Assembly (NCBI RefSeq): GCF_010669285.1
Contig: NZ_CP048711.1
Location: 2,604,001-2,668,000, forward strand
Direction of reading: 5' to 3'
Source of the DNA: Kineobactrum salinum
Lineage (GTDB): Bacteria > Pseudomonadota > Gammaproteobacteria > Pseudomonadales > Halieaceae
DNA: 64,000 bases
The translations under genes were made by a program, and so were the position numbers. Of this stretch, positions 46,294 through 55,304 are shown in pieces; the first letter of the stretch is position 1; each line of letters starts with the position of its first letter. The notes beneath the pieces were generated by a model. The model did not search any database and was not told the DNA's origin. It saw only the letters and a program-made list of their open reading frames with translations.

Positions 46294-47051
46294 GCGCCCT
46301 GTCGCCGCCCGCGAACACAGGGGCCCCACCGCCACAGGACGACGCAGGGCGCGAGGTGATGCTGAAACTGGAGGGTGTGTCCCACAGCTATCGCGCCCGC
46401 AGCGCCCATTTTGACCACGGCACCCACCATGTGCTGGACAACGTTTCGCTCAGCCTTTACCGCGGTGAAACACTGGGCATCATCGGCCGCAATGGCGCGG
46501 GCAAAACCACCATCCTGCGATTGATGGCGGGCATCTTCAAACCCGGCAGTGGCCGGATAATACGGCACCCCAACGCCAGTTGCGCCCTGCTCAGCCTGGG
46601 CCTGGGCTTCCAGCAGGAGCTTTCCGGGCGCGACAACGCGATGCTGTCGGCCATGTTGCAGGGCGCCAGCCGGCGCGAAGCCGCCGCCTGGCTGGCGGAT
46701 ATCTGCGAGTTCTCCGAGCTGGGGCAGTCCTTCGACGAGCCCGTCAAGACCTACTCCTCCGGCATGCGGGCCCGGCTCGGCTTTACCACGGCGCTGATGA
46801 CCCGGGTGGACATCCTGTTGATCGACGAAGTGCTGAGCGTGGGCGATGCCCGGTTCAAGGACAAGGCGCTGGCCGCGATGCAGGAACGTATCGGCGGGGA
46901 TCAGACGGTAGTGTTTGTATCCCATGCCGAGGGGCAGGTGCGCTCCCTGTGTGACCGGGTGTTGTGGATCGAGCATGGCGGGGTACAGGCGGAGGGAGCG
47001 CCAGCGGAGGTGCTGGCGCGGTATCGGGAGGTGGGGCAGGCGGGATCCTGA
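46290..47051 (+). CDS. ABC transporter ATP-binding protein for polysaccharide export (Wzt/KpsT-like)
   Basis: 253-residue ATPase: Walker A GRNGAGKT, Q-loop region LGLGFQQEL, signature YSSGM, Walker B ILLIDEVLS and switch His in VFVSHAEG. It has an N-terminal extension of about 25 residues but lacks the C-terminal glycan-binding domain of long Wzt proteins, so it resembles KpsT or short Wzt forms that do not recognise a terminal cap. It is coupled to the permease by a four-base overlap. Confidence 0.9.
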   Translation: MSALSPPANTGAPPPQDDAGREVMLKLEGVSHSYRARSAHFDHGTHHVLDNVSLSLYRGETLGIIGRNGAGKTTILRLMAGIFKPGSGRIIRHPNASCALLSLGLGFQQELSGRDNAMLSAMLQGASRREAAAWLADICEFSELGQSFDEPVKTYSSGMRARLGFTTALMTRVDILLIDEVLSVGDARFKDKALAAMQERIGGDQTVVFVSHAEGQVRSLCDRVLWIEHGGVQAEGAPAEVLARYREVGQAGS

Positions 47052-47117
47052 GGTATCTGTGGGTCCCCTCCGGGAAGTGCCCACTCGGCCGTCCCAGAGA
47101 GCCAGGCTATGCTCCTG

Positions 47118-48439
47118 TCATTGGCTGTTGTCTGTCGACCCCTGTTCCTGGCGCCGGGTATCCACGGCATTCAGAATCAATGCCAGTACTAGTCCCAGCA
47201 CGGCCCCCAGCATCAGCGCCACCGCGACCACCAGCGTCTTGCGTGGCTTGATGGGGCGGCTGGGCGGGATGGCCTGCTGGTCCACGCGCATCATCTGCAC
47301 CTGGTCGTACATTTGCTTCAGAAAGCCCTCAAGCCGGGCTATCTGCGCGCGCAGCTCCTGGGTATTTTCAGCGAAAGCGCGGTAACTTTCCCGGCTCTGC
47401 AGTATCTCCACCTCCCGGTTGTGCTCAAGCAGGGCCAGTTCCTGTTCCAGCTCGCGCAACTCAGGATGCATGTGCTCGTCGCTTTTGCGATCTCGCAATA
47501 CCGCCAGTTCAGCCTCCAGCATACGAGTGCCGCGAAGAAACAGCGGCTCCTCCTCGGCGGGCCTGTCTACAGCGGTGGCCATCCAGTTTGGCTCGCGTTG
47601 ATCGCGCTGCAGCAGGCTGACCGGGGCCGGATCCTCCAGCCCCAGCCGGCTGGCGATGGCCAGGGCCTCTTCCAGGCGCGCGATCCGGTCTTCCCGCAAC
47701 TGGCGAGCCTTGCTCTTAAGGGTGTTGATCTTGTCCTGGAGCTGGAGGCGCCACAGCTCATCCTGCTCCTGCAGCCGCGCGATCTTGTCCTCGCTGCCTT
47801 CGCTCAGGACCAGTTCTTCCTGCACAATTTGTTCTTCCAGCCCCTGGATCTTGGTGCGCAGGGAGCTTTGCAGTTCGTCCAGTACACTGCGCAGGGCCCG
47901 TTCCTCCGCCACCCGGGCCAGATCATTGGCCACCCTGGCGCTGTAGGCAGGGTTCCAGTGCTGGAAGGCGATCGTCAGGCGCAGCTCGTCACTGTTGGTG
48001 TCGTTCTTGCCATTGCCACGGATATCAAGCTGTACTTTTGGGGTGAAGGCGTCCATGAAGAGGGCTCCCTCATTGAGCTGCTGCGTGGGCGTGTCCTGCA
48101 GGAAGCCTTCCTGATTGGCCTCGAAAACAGCCCGTTGGACATCGAGCGAGCGTGCTTCGAACGCAACCCGGTTGAACGCACTTTCAGGATCAATCTCCAG
48201 TACGCCCGTTTCATTGATGCTGACCAGCTGCGAGGCAAGGGGTGGGCGCAGATAGGTTTTTGCTTCAAAAGTCGGCGTGGAAATCAACAGATAGATGACT
48301 GCCAATATCCCTGCGGTCAGGGTGAGTCCGGCGATCAGCCACTTGCGGTGCCACAGGCCGGCGATCAGTTCGAAGAGATCGATTTCGTCGTCGTATCCTG
48401 GAGGGGGCCATATTGGGCAGATTGAGTATCAGATTTCAT
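47118..48439 (-). CDS. Wzz/chain-length determinant family protein (frameshift at 48403)
   Basis: Polysaccharide co-polymerase of about 440 residues setting glycan chain length at the inner membrane. From ATG 48439 the N-terminus leads into DDEIDLFELIAGLWHRKWLI once one base is restored in the G5 (plus strand) run at 48403-48407. A first membrane helix follows, then a large periplasmic coiled-coil region (about 130-370, with many Glu, Arg and Leu) and a Pro-rich IPPSRPIKPRK just before the second helix. It overlaps the WecA-like gene by 11 bases. No kinase domain is present. Confidence 0.85.
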
Positions 48440-49559
48440 GGGCTTCCTGCCGGGTATCGGTGATAGGTGTAGTGGGTTCGCGACTGACAGTATTTCCGCG
48501 ACAGCGGGTAGCCACAAACCAGGCCTGGCTCATGATGAGACAGTAACCAGCAAAGCAGCCGAGGAAAATATAGAACTGGTAGGCCTCTGCGGCCCCGGAT
48601 CTGGCCAGCATCAGGCCCAGATAGGGCATGGAAATACCCAGGGTGCCAATGATGACCAGGGAGCGACGTTCAGACAGTCCCAGGGTACGCATCAGATGGT
48701 GAATATGGGTATTGTCCGAACGAACAGGTGACTTGCCCCGCAATATTCGGCGCAGAGTGGTAAAGGCCATGTCGAACAGGGGTAGGCCGAGTAGATAGAG
48801 GGCGGTAACCGGATCAATCAGACGATCACCCCCGATCTGGGTAGATGTCACGGTCAGAACCAGTGCAACCACCAGCAGCCCCAGCAGTTTGCTGCCAGCA
48901 TCGCCCAGAAAGCTCTTTGGAATGAATGGTGCCACCCCGAGGTTGGAAATCAGAAAGGCTGCCAGCGAGGACCCGATAACAATGGTAAGAATTCCCGGCT
49001 CTATCCCGGTAAACAGATGAAACGCAATCAGAGTGGTCAGCATGACGATGCCCAGCAGCCCGTCCATGCCATCCAGCATGTTATAGGCATTGATCACGCC
49101 AAAAATGCATACTACTGTGAAAGGATAGGCGATCCAGCTTTTAAGCTCGATATGCCCCGTGCCGACCAGGTCCCCGAGCTCCGTCAGCCGTAAGTTCAGC
49201 CCCTCAATCAGCAGCATGGCGATGCCGACCTCGAATGCCGTGCGAGTAAAGACACTGAGCTGGAAGCGGTCGTCGAGTACTCCCAGTAACACCAGAGCGC
49301 CCCCAGCCACCATGAACATCTTCAGGGCATTGACCTGTGTGCCCACACTGTGCAGCCCGACTTCCTTCCAGATCCAGGCGCACAGCATCAGGGTCAGGAA
49401 AATCGCAATGCCGCCGACTAAGGGGACTTGCCCGGCGTGTTTTTTGCGATGATTGGGGGCGTCCATTAACCCCAGCCGAGGTGCTATACGCGCCAGCAGC
49501 CATATCAGTGCCAGAGTAACGGTAAAGGCAAGAATGGCTTGTTGCAGGGCTAGAGACAT
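48429..49559 (-). CDS. WecA-like polyprenyl-phosphate GlcNAc-1-phosphate transferase
   Basis: 376-residue polytopic membrane enzyme that starts lipid-linked glycan synthesis by moving a sugar phosphate from a UDP-sugar onto undecaprenyl phosphate. About eleven helices; motifs include KKHAGQVPLVGGIAIF, the LGVLDDRF Asp pair, INAYNMLDGMDGLLG, SFLGDAGSKLLG and the HIHH loop. ATG 49559 is chosen; a GTG 33 bases upstream is in frame. It is transcribed with wzz, away from the main cluster. Confidence 0.92.
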   Translation of the reverse strand: MSLALQQAILAFTVTLALIWLLARIAPRLGLMDAPNHRKKHAGQVPLVGGIAIFLTLMLCAWIWKEVGLHSVGTQVNALKMFMVAGGALVLLGVLDDRFQLSVFTRTAFEVGIAMLLIEGLNLRLTELGDLVGTGHIELKSWIAYPFTVVCIFGVINAYNMLDGMDGLLGIVMLTTLIAFHLFTGIEPGILTIVIGSSLAAFLISNLGVAPFIPKSFLGDAGSKLLGLLVVALVLTVTSTQIGGDRLIDPVTALYLLGLPLFDMAFTTLRRILRGKSPVRSDNTHIHHLMRTLGLSERRSLVIIGTLGISMPYLGLMLARSGAAEAYQFYIFLGCFAGYCLIMSQAWFVATRCRGNTVSREPTTPITDTRQEAHEI

Positions 49560-49867
49560 GGACCATATACGGTTGGGAGTGGCTTGCGGCACTTTAAAGC
49601 GCCCGTGGCTTTATTTCCAGCTCTTATTACCGCCGACCTGCTGCTAGTTCCGCTGGGGCATGAAAATGAGGTGCTTGCAGCAATTGCTGATCTGGAAGCA
49701 ACCTAAGCTTGCCAACATCAGCAAAACCCCTTAGCATGTTCAAGTTTTGAACAAAGATCCCGAAATTGCTACGGCAGACTTCAAACACGGGTAGCGCCCG
49801 GTAAGCCTACGGAATGCCTGCCAAGAAGTGCAAACTCTGCGGTAGTCTGCCTGCTCGATAGGCCTTT
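49560..49867. other. Divergent promoter region of the polysaccharide locus
   Basis: 308 bases between the WecA-like gene and the MarR-type gene. No protein-coding frame is credible. It must hold both promoters; apart from the ops-like site near its right end I could not assign boxes. Confidence 0.5.
49838..49849 (+). promoter_or_regulatory. ops-like element (RfaH/NusG-type recruitment site)
   Basis: TGCGGTAGTCTG shares GCGGTAGnnTG with the E. coli ops consensus, the nontemplate-strand site at which RfaH binds paused RNA polymerase. It is 19 bases before the first gene of the long polysaccharide run, the position expected in a leader. It is short, so chance is possible. Confidence 0.45.
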
Positions 49868-50215
49868 ATGAAAGAAGCATCTGATTCTACTCCGCAGGAC
49901 GAAACCCACCTGCGACTAATGCGACTGCTGGAAGTCCACCCGGATATTACTCAGCGGGAAATGGCCGAACGTCTGGGTATAAGTCTGGGCGGCATTAACT
50001 ATTGCTTGCGGGCGTTGGTGAAGAAGGGATGGGTGAAAATGGACAACTTTGGCCGTGCTCCTAATAAACTTCGTTATGCGTATCTACTGACCCCGGCGGG
50101 GGTGGCGTATAAATCACGGCTGACTGGGCGTTTTCTGAAGCGGAAGCTGGCGGAATATGAGGCTTTAAAAGTGGACATCGAAGAGTTGCGGCGAGAGATG
50201 TTCGAATGTGAATGA
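49868..50215 (+). CDS. MarR family EPS-associated transcriptional regulator
   Basis: 115-residue winged-helix protein: ITQREMAERLGISLGGINYC is the recognition helix region, followed by LRALVKKGWVKMDNF, the wing with KLRYAYLLTPAG, and a C-terminal coiled coil (LAEYEALKVDIEELRREM). This architecture is typical of the regulator found at the start of exopolysaccharide loci. It lies just after the ops-like site and 132 bases before the flippase gene. Confidence 0.88.
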   Translation: MKEASDSTPQDETHLRLMRLLEVHPDITQREMAERLGISLGGINYCLRALVKKGWVKMDNFGRAPNKLRYAYLLTPAGVAYKSRLTGRFLKRKLAEYEALKVDIEELRREMFECE

Positions 50216-50347
50216 AGCGATCAGCAGGCGTATTTTAACGGCCGATAAAAACCAGTCCGATCAGCTAAGCCAGCAAAATCAGGACACGGTCGCATGGACT
50301 GAATGCCATGGTGTCGATGTGCTGCGCATTATTTTTTTTGACGTGTA

Positions 50348-51745
50348 ATGCATGATGATCTTGTATATTCCGCTCTCAGTTATAGGAATACCTTTTTGGA
50401 CGATGATCATTTAGTGAAGCGCCTGTATACGAAAGTGTCGAGCTATGTAGAAGGCGATGGTCTACGTGCCCACCTATTGCGCGGGGGTCTGGGCAGTCTT
50501 GTAGTGAAAGTCGTGAGTTCCCTTGTAAACTTTGTTCTTGTGGTGCTCTTGGCACGTACTCTAGGTCCTGGTGAGTACGGTGTGTACACCTTTGCGTTGT
50601 CGCTGATAATGCTCCTGACGATTCCTGCTCAATTGGGTTTGCCTCAACTGATCGTGCGAGAGACGGCAAAAGCACATACTAGAAAAAACTGGGCACTGAT
50701 GATTGGACTGTGGCGCTGGAGCATTAAATTTATCGTATTTTCGACAAGTACGATAATTCTGTTAGGTCTGTTGATACTGTGGCTAGGATTTAGCTGGATT
50801 GAGTCCATGCGTTGGTACACTCTTTTGGCAGGGCTGCTTTTGGTGCCGTTTATTGCGCTGGCGAATATTCAGGGAGCAACTCTTCGTGGTCTTCGTTATG
50901 TCGTGTTGGGGCAGCTTCCAGAGCAGATCTTACGCCCAGCGATTCTCACGTTTCTGGTGCTTGTTCTGGTTTGGTCTGGTTCGGCCATGTCGGCTGTATT
51001 CGTGATGGGGACCCACGGCGCGGCGGCAGTGGGCGCATTCGCAATAGGCATGGCGTTGCTAAAGTGCGTGCATGCTCCGGCCTACAATAGAGACCTTGAA
51101 CCCATATACGAAGGTGACTACTGGCGTCGGACGATGTTGCCTCTTGCCATGCTGGCTGGGCTTCAACTGATTAATTCTCACGCTGATATTCTGATGTTAG
51201 GCACGTTGAGAAGCGACAGGGAGGTTGGTGTCTACCGTGTGGTTGTCCAAATGGCAACTTTGGTTGTATTTGGGCTGTCCGCATTCAATCAGATCCTCCA
51301 GCCATACTTTGCGAGGCTGTATGAGCAAAATGACATGCTGCGGTTGCAGAAACTAGCCACATATAGTGCCCGCATTATTCTTTCCATTGCTCTCCCACCT
51401 GTAGTTATTATGGTCGCGGCGGGAAAACCTCTGCTCGGTTTCTTCTTCGGAGAGGGCTATAGTGCTGGTGCGACATCGTTGGCGATCCTAGCTATAGGGC
51501 AATTGGTCAACGCCAGCATGGGATCGGTCGGTGTGCTGCTTAATATGACGGGTCATGAGAGAGATACGATGTATGGCATTGGAGTGGCTGCGGGAGCCAA
51601 TGTGATACTAAACATCATCTTAATTCCCCGATGGGGCATTGAAGGGGCAGCTACATCTACCGCAATTACGCTATTCGTATGGAACTTTCTTCTTAGGCGA
51701 GCGGTGAAGAGAAAGCTTAGCATAGAAACATCTGCCCTAGGCTGA
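50348..51745 (+). CDS. wzx: Wzx-type oligosaccharide flippase
   Basis: 465-residue inner membrane protein with about 12-14 hydrophobic segments, of the MOP/PST flippase superfamily. Typical signs: SLVNFVLVVLLARTLGPGEY near the start, LPQLIVRETAK, NSHADILMLG in the middle and IPRWGIEGAATSTAIT near the end. It would turn the undecaprenyl-linked repeat unit across the inner membrane for polymerisation. An extra polar N-terminus of about 40 residues precedes the first helix. The DNA is AT-richer than the core genes. Confidence 0.88.
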   Translation: MHDDLVYSALSYRNTFLDDDHLVKRLYTKVSSYVEGDGLRAHLLRGGLGSLVVKVVSSLVNFVLVVLLARTLGPGEYGVYTFALSLIMLLTIPAQLGLPQLIVRETAKAHTRKNWALMIGLWRWSIKFIVFSTSTIILLGLLILWLGFSWIESMRWYTLLAGLLLVPFIALANIQGATLRGLRYVVLGQLPEQILRPAILTFLVLVLVWSGSAMSAVFVMGTHGAAAVGAFAIGMALLKCVHAPAYNRDLEPIYEGDYWRRTMLPLAMLAGLQLINSHADILMLGTLRSDREVGVYRVVVQMATLVVFGLSAFNQILQPYFARLYEQNDMLRLQKLATYSARIILSIALPPVVIMVAAGKPLLGFFFGEGYSAGATSLAILAIGQLVNASMGSVGVLLNMTGHERDTMYGIGVAAGANVILNIILIPRWGIEGAATSTAITLFVWNFLLRRAVKRKLSIETSALG

Positions 51746-51788
51746 ATGAGGGGCCGGGGTCTCATTCAATGTACTCAGTAAGGTAATA

Positions 51789-52820
51789 ATGCCTATCTAT
51801 ATAACTTTCAAACCGATCAACTATTATAATGATCGATATTGTTACGCTGTGTTTGCAGAGTTCGACATAAAGTCGAGGCGAATTGTGAGGGAAGTTCGCT
51901 TTCCTTCCGCGCCGTTCTTTGATGGGAAAGCGTTCATGGCTCCCTATGCTCAAGGATTGGCCTTGTATGGCGGCTATGCGTATGTGGGCCTGTGGAATTT
52001 TGTTGCAGTTGTATGTTTGACTAATTTTACCATCGTAAACGTATTCTCGGCATCTGAAATGGCCGACATTCACTCAATCGCTGCTGATAGAGAGCGCCTG
52101 TACATTCTTTCTACAGCGTCAGAATGTATATCATGCTTCAGTCGTAAAACGTATAAGAAAATTTGGCAATGGGGGCCAAATGAAAAAATTCTTGAGGGAG
52201 GAGGTTTGGCCGTCCTACCTTCCGTGCAATCGAGGTTTTACATGTCCGTATTGCGTAAGCTGGGTCTTGCTCGTCTAGTCAGAACCCCTGCGTATCGAGG
52301 CGAAGAGCTTCGGTATATCCATAAAAGCCGGAGTCGATATTATCGGCATCATGTGAACAATATCCTGCTTCATAATAATAACCTATATATAAATACCAAA
52401 GGATGGTTCGATACCTCTAGCTCATCTGTTATTTGTATGGATCTTGAGACAAAAAGGTCCCGCTGGCTCGCTGAGCCTGGCAGCTTCATCGGTAGCCACG
52501 ATGGGGTGATTCGTAATGGAAATCTTTATGTAACAGAGGCAGACAACAGCAGTTTGGCGTGGATAAATTTAGCGAGTAAGTGCATAGAGCGAGTTCCGTT
52601 AAACCCGGCGGGGTACTTCATAAGAGGCTTGGTGGAGTATGGTGGATCATGGATTATAGGCTTCACGCCCCGAAGGGGCAGCGGCCATGAGTTAATGCTA
52701 GGAATCTACGATAAAAGCACTTTGGAGCATCAGGAAGCCATTGTCATACCATCGCTGCATGGACCAGATGGTACTGCCATTCATTCAATTATGGTGGCGC
52801 ACGGGGTGACGGATGACTAA
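51789..52820 (+). CDS. Beta-propeller-like protein of unknown function (first of pair)
   Basis: 343-residue protein with no signal peptide or membrane segment, so probably cytosolic. Repeating short strands with a central HHVNNILLHNNNLYINTKG block and GSHDGVIRNGNLYVTEADNS suggest a beta propeller; HxxND-type blocks of this kind occur in uncharacterised proteins of glycan loci. No catalytic motif is clear. The 3' end overlaps the next gene by eight bases, and both lie between flippase and glycosyltransferase genes, so a role in glycan assembly or modification is likely but unknown. Confidence 0.65.
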   Translation: MPIYITFKPINYYNDRYCYAVFAEFDIKSRRIVREVRFPSAPFFDGKAFMAPYAQGLALYGGYAYVGLWNFVAVVCLTNFTIVNVFSASEMADIHSIAADRERLYILSTASECISCFSRKTYKKIWQWGPNEKILEGGGLAVLPSVQSRFYMSVLRKLGLARLVRTPAYRGEELRYIHKSRSRYYRHHVNNILLHNNNLYINTKGWFDTSSSSVICMDLETKRSRWLAEPGSFIGSHDGVIRNGNLYVTEADNSSLAWINLASKCIERVPLNPAGYFIRGLVEYGGSWIIGFTPRRGSGHELMLGIYDKSTLEHQEAIVIPSLHGPDGTAIHSIMVAHGVTDD

Positions 52821-54063
52821 CGTTCGAAGTCTTCTAAAATCCGTTCCTGGAATAATAGCTGCGGTTCGTTTCAGCAAAAGAGTTCAGCAGCGGTTCAGGC
52901 GATTGCTGCACCATCGAAATGTCGAAGAGGTCAGTGCGGGTCAATATACTATTGTCGATGCCACACGCAACATGTTCGTTGGCTACTATGATCACAGTCC
53001 TTTCAAGCCTAATGATGAATCGCTTTTGTTGGTGCACACTACGAGCCATCCGGCTTGGAAAAAGCCGTCACCAAAGATCCCTGTCGCAATACAATTATTG
53101 GACTGGAAATCTGGCCGTATAGTAAAAAAACTGGGAGAATCTTACTCTTGGAATTGGCAGCAAGGTGCCAGAGCGACATGGCTTGATGCCGACACTGTTG
53201 CTTTTAATATTTACGATAAGAATACTAACTCGTATAAAGCACGACTTGTAAGAGCAAGTGGAGAATGGGTGGGAGATTTGCCATTGTCAATTCAGGAATC
53301 AGACTGTAATGGGAGAATATATAGTATCAGTTACGAGGCATTGGCACTCGTCAGGCCGGATTACGGATACCGCAATCATATTGGAATGAAGAGAGAATGT
53401 CCTGAAAGCGATATTGAAATGTATGACACGCGCACCCGGACGAAGCAGCTACTTTTAAGTATAGCGGATTTAAATGAAAGTGCCGCTCTGCGTTACAATG
53501 TTACCCCTAGGCACGCAAAGCTAAATCATGTTATGGCGGCGCCTGACGGGAGCCACCTGGTTTTTCTGCATCGCTATTTTATTGGTGCGCGACGAGTCAC
53601 AGATCTATATGTCCTAGATGCTGATGGGAATAATAAATATCGCTTGGTCGAAGATCAAGGTGTTAGTCACGTTTGTTGGCTTGATGAAGCTACGATCTTG
53701 GTGACGATGGACGGAGTGAAAGGCTTCGGTTACTATCGAGTAGATATTGCACGTGGCACTTCAGAGTTAGTGAAGCCGTTCTCCGACGGTCATCCTAATC
53801 CAGTCGATTCGTCAGTGTTTCTGACAGACACCTATCCAGATAGCTATGGATTACGTCGATTAATATTGATTTCATTTCGGGAGGGCGGTGTCACTGAAGT
53901 ATGTGTATCTTCCGAGCCATTGTTGTTTCTGGGAGAAACACGGTGTGATCTCCATCCGTCTTTAAGCCCTTCCATGCAGTGGATACAAATTGATTGTGCT
54001 GTCGGCCATCAGCGGTGTATTGCCGTTGTGCCCAATCCACATGCTTGCAGTGTTGAGAGTTGA
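52813..54063 (+). CDS. Beta-propeller-like protein of unknown function (second of pair)
   Basis: 416-residue protein without a signal peptide. It has regular repeats of strand-forming motifs with TolB/oligogalacturonate-lyase-like wording: YYDHSPFKPNDESLLLVH, NHVMAAPDGSHLVFLHRYF, VLDADGNNKYRLVEDQGVSH and CDLHPSLSPSMQWIQID. His residues at blade ends resemble the metal site of PL22 lyases, but a lyase in the cytosol next to biosynthetic genes would be odd. The overlap with the previous gene points to joint expression. Function unknown. Confidence 0.65.
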   Translation: MTNVRSLLKSVPGIIAAVRFSKRVQQRFRRLLHHRNVEEVSAGQYTIVDATRNMFVGYYDHSPFKPNDESLLLVHTTSHPAWKKPSPKIPVAIQLLDWKSGRIVKKLGESYSWNWQQGARATWLDADTVAFNIYDKNTNSYKARLVRASGEWVGDLPLSIQESDCNGRIYSISYEALALVRPDYGYRNHIGMKRECPESDIEMYDTRTRTKQLLLSIADLNESAALRYNVTPRHAKLNHVMAAPDGSHLVFLHRYFIGARRVTDLYVLDADGNNKYRLVEDQGVSHVCWLDEATILVTMDGVKGFGYYRVDIARGTSELVKPFSDGHPNPVDSSVFLTDTYPDSYGLRRLILISFREGGVTEVCVSSEPLLFLGETRCDLHPSLSPSMQWIQIDCAVGHQRCIAVVPNPHACSVES

Positions 54064-54127
54064 AAGCTAAAGAACCTTGCCCATACAAGACTATGTGCGC
54101 TTTGAGGCTTCACATGGGAGGATTCTC

Positions 54128-55285
54128 TTGAAAACAGTTCTACTATGCTTCCTGGATAAGGAATGGCCGCCAGAGCATTCCTTCGTGGACGGCATGCTCT
54201 CGACTGTTGTGGCGGCAGAGAAAGATGTGCGTGTCTATCTCTTTGTCTCCTCACCCTGGGGCAGGAAGAATCGTAGGGTTTATCGCTATCACAAAGCTGT
54301 ATGTATTCCGGTGCTGTTCCCGAGGCGCTGGCTCTTCAGACTTCTCAACCTTGTTAAGTGTAGTGTGCTGCTTTTACAGCTAGGTAGACGGATGAAGCGT
54401 CAAAAGTGCCGTATGGTTGTATTTGTAAGAAACGATCCTGTTTATCTGTTGGCCGCCGCAATTTGCAAGAAAACTTATGACCAACTCGTTTTTCAAAGTA
54501 GCTTTCCGCACGAACAATATTCAAGCAATCCTCTAAAGCGATGGATTGGTAGATTCATCTATCGGCTGTCATCGTCTCGAGTGGATGCAATTACTGCAGT
54601 AAGCCCAGTAGGCCTGGATCGAGTTGGCAGGCTTTTTCCTCAGGCAAAGGCGCGTGAGTATATTCCGCTTCTATCTGATTTATCGAATTCCACTCGAGAT
54701 TGCAGTGAGGCTGAGACAACTGCCAAGAAATATGAAACAGTAAGATTCCTTTACATTGGGACACATAGTCTTCGGCGCAGAATCAACATAGTTCTTTCTG
54801 CAATAGTATCGGCGGTTGACATGGGATGCCAGGCGAGGTTTTTGTTTGTTGGTGGCACTCAACAGGAAATTGAGGCGCTGCAATCCATCACAGGTGTCTC
54901 CTGGTTGGTCGATCAGGGTATCCTAAAGTTTGTGGCAAAAGTCCGGCGAAGTGAAATACCCGCCTATCTCGCATCATCAGATGTCGGGTTGTGTCTAATT
55001 CCTCCAGATCCGATCTATACAGAAGCGTCTCCAACCAAGCTCGCCGAATACTTGGGGGCGGGTTTGGCTGTAATTGCTAGCTACGGTATTCCCCTGCAAG
55101 AAAGATATGTTACCGAATCTAGGGCAGGTATGCTTGTGGATTGGAGTGAGCCTGATATCCGCGATGCAATACAAATGATATCCGTAGATGATAGTCTCCC
55201 AGCTATGAAGGAGAACGCTATAAAATTTGCATCCGAGCAGCTGGCATATAGAAGATACCTTAGTAATTTCATGGCTCTACTCTGA
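54128..55285 (+). CDS. Glycosyltransferase (GT-B fold, family 4-like)
   Basis: 385-residue cytosolic glycosyltransferase adding a sugar to the lipid-linked unit. TTG 54128 is preferred because GGGAGG lies six bases before it; the frame is open from 54077, which lacks such a site. The C-terminal half has the GT-B pattern: RFLYIGTHSLRRRINIVLSA, ARFLFVGG, SDVGLCLIPPDPIYTEASPT and KLAEYLGAGLAVIAS. Donor and acceptor are unknown. Confidence 0.82.
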   Translation: MKTVLLCFLDKEWPPEHSFVDGMLSTVVAAEKDVRVYLFVSSPWGRKNRRVYRYHKAVCIPVLFPRRWLFRLLNLVKCSVLLLQLGRRMKRQKCRMVVFVRNDPVYLLAAAICKKTYDQLVFQSSFPHEQYSSNPLKRWIGRFIYRLSSSRVDAITAVSPVGLDRVGRLFPQAKAREYIPLLSDLSNSTRDCSEAETTAKKYETVRFLYIGTHSLRRRINIVLSAIVSAVDMGCQARFLFVGGTQQEIEALQSITGVSWLVDQGILKFVAKVRRSEIPAYLASSDVGLCLIPPDPIYTEASPTKLAEYLGAGLAVIASYGIPLQERYVTESRAGMLVDWSEPDIRDAIQMISVDDSLPAMKENAIKFASEQLAYRRYLSNFMALL

Positions 55286-55304
55286 TCAGTAAGGTCATAC
55301 TCAG

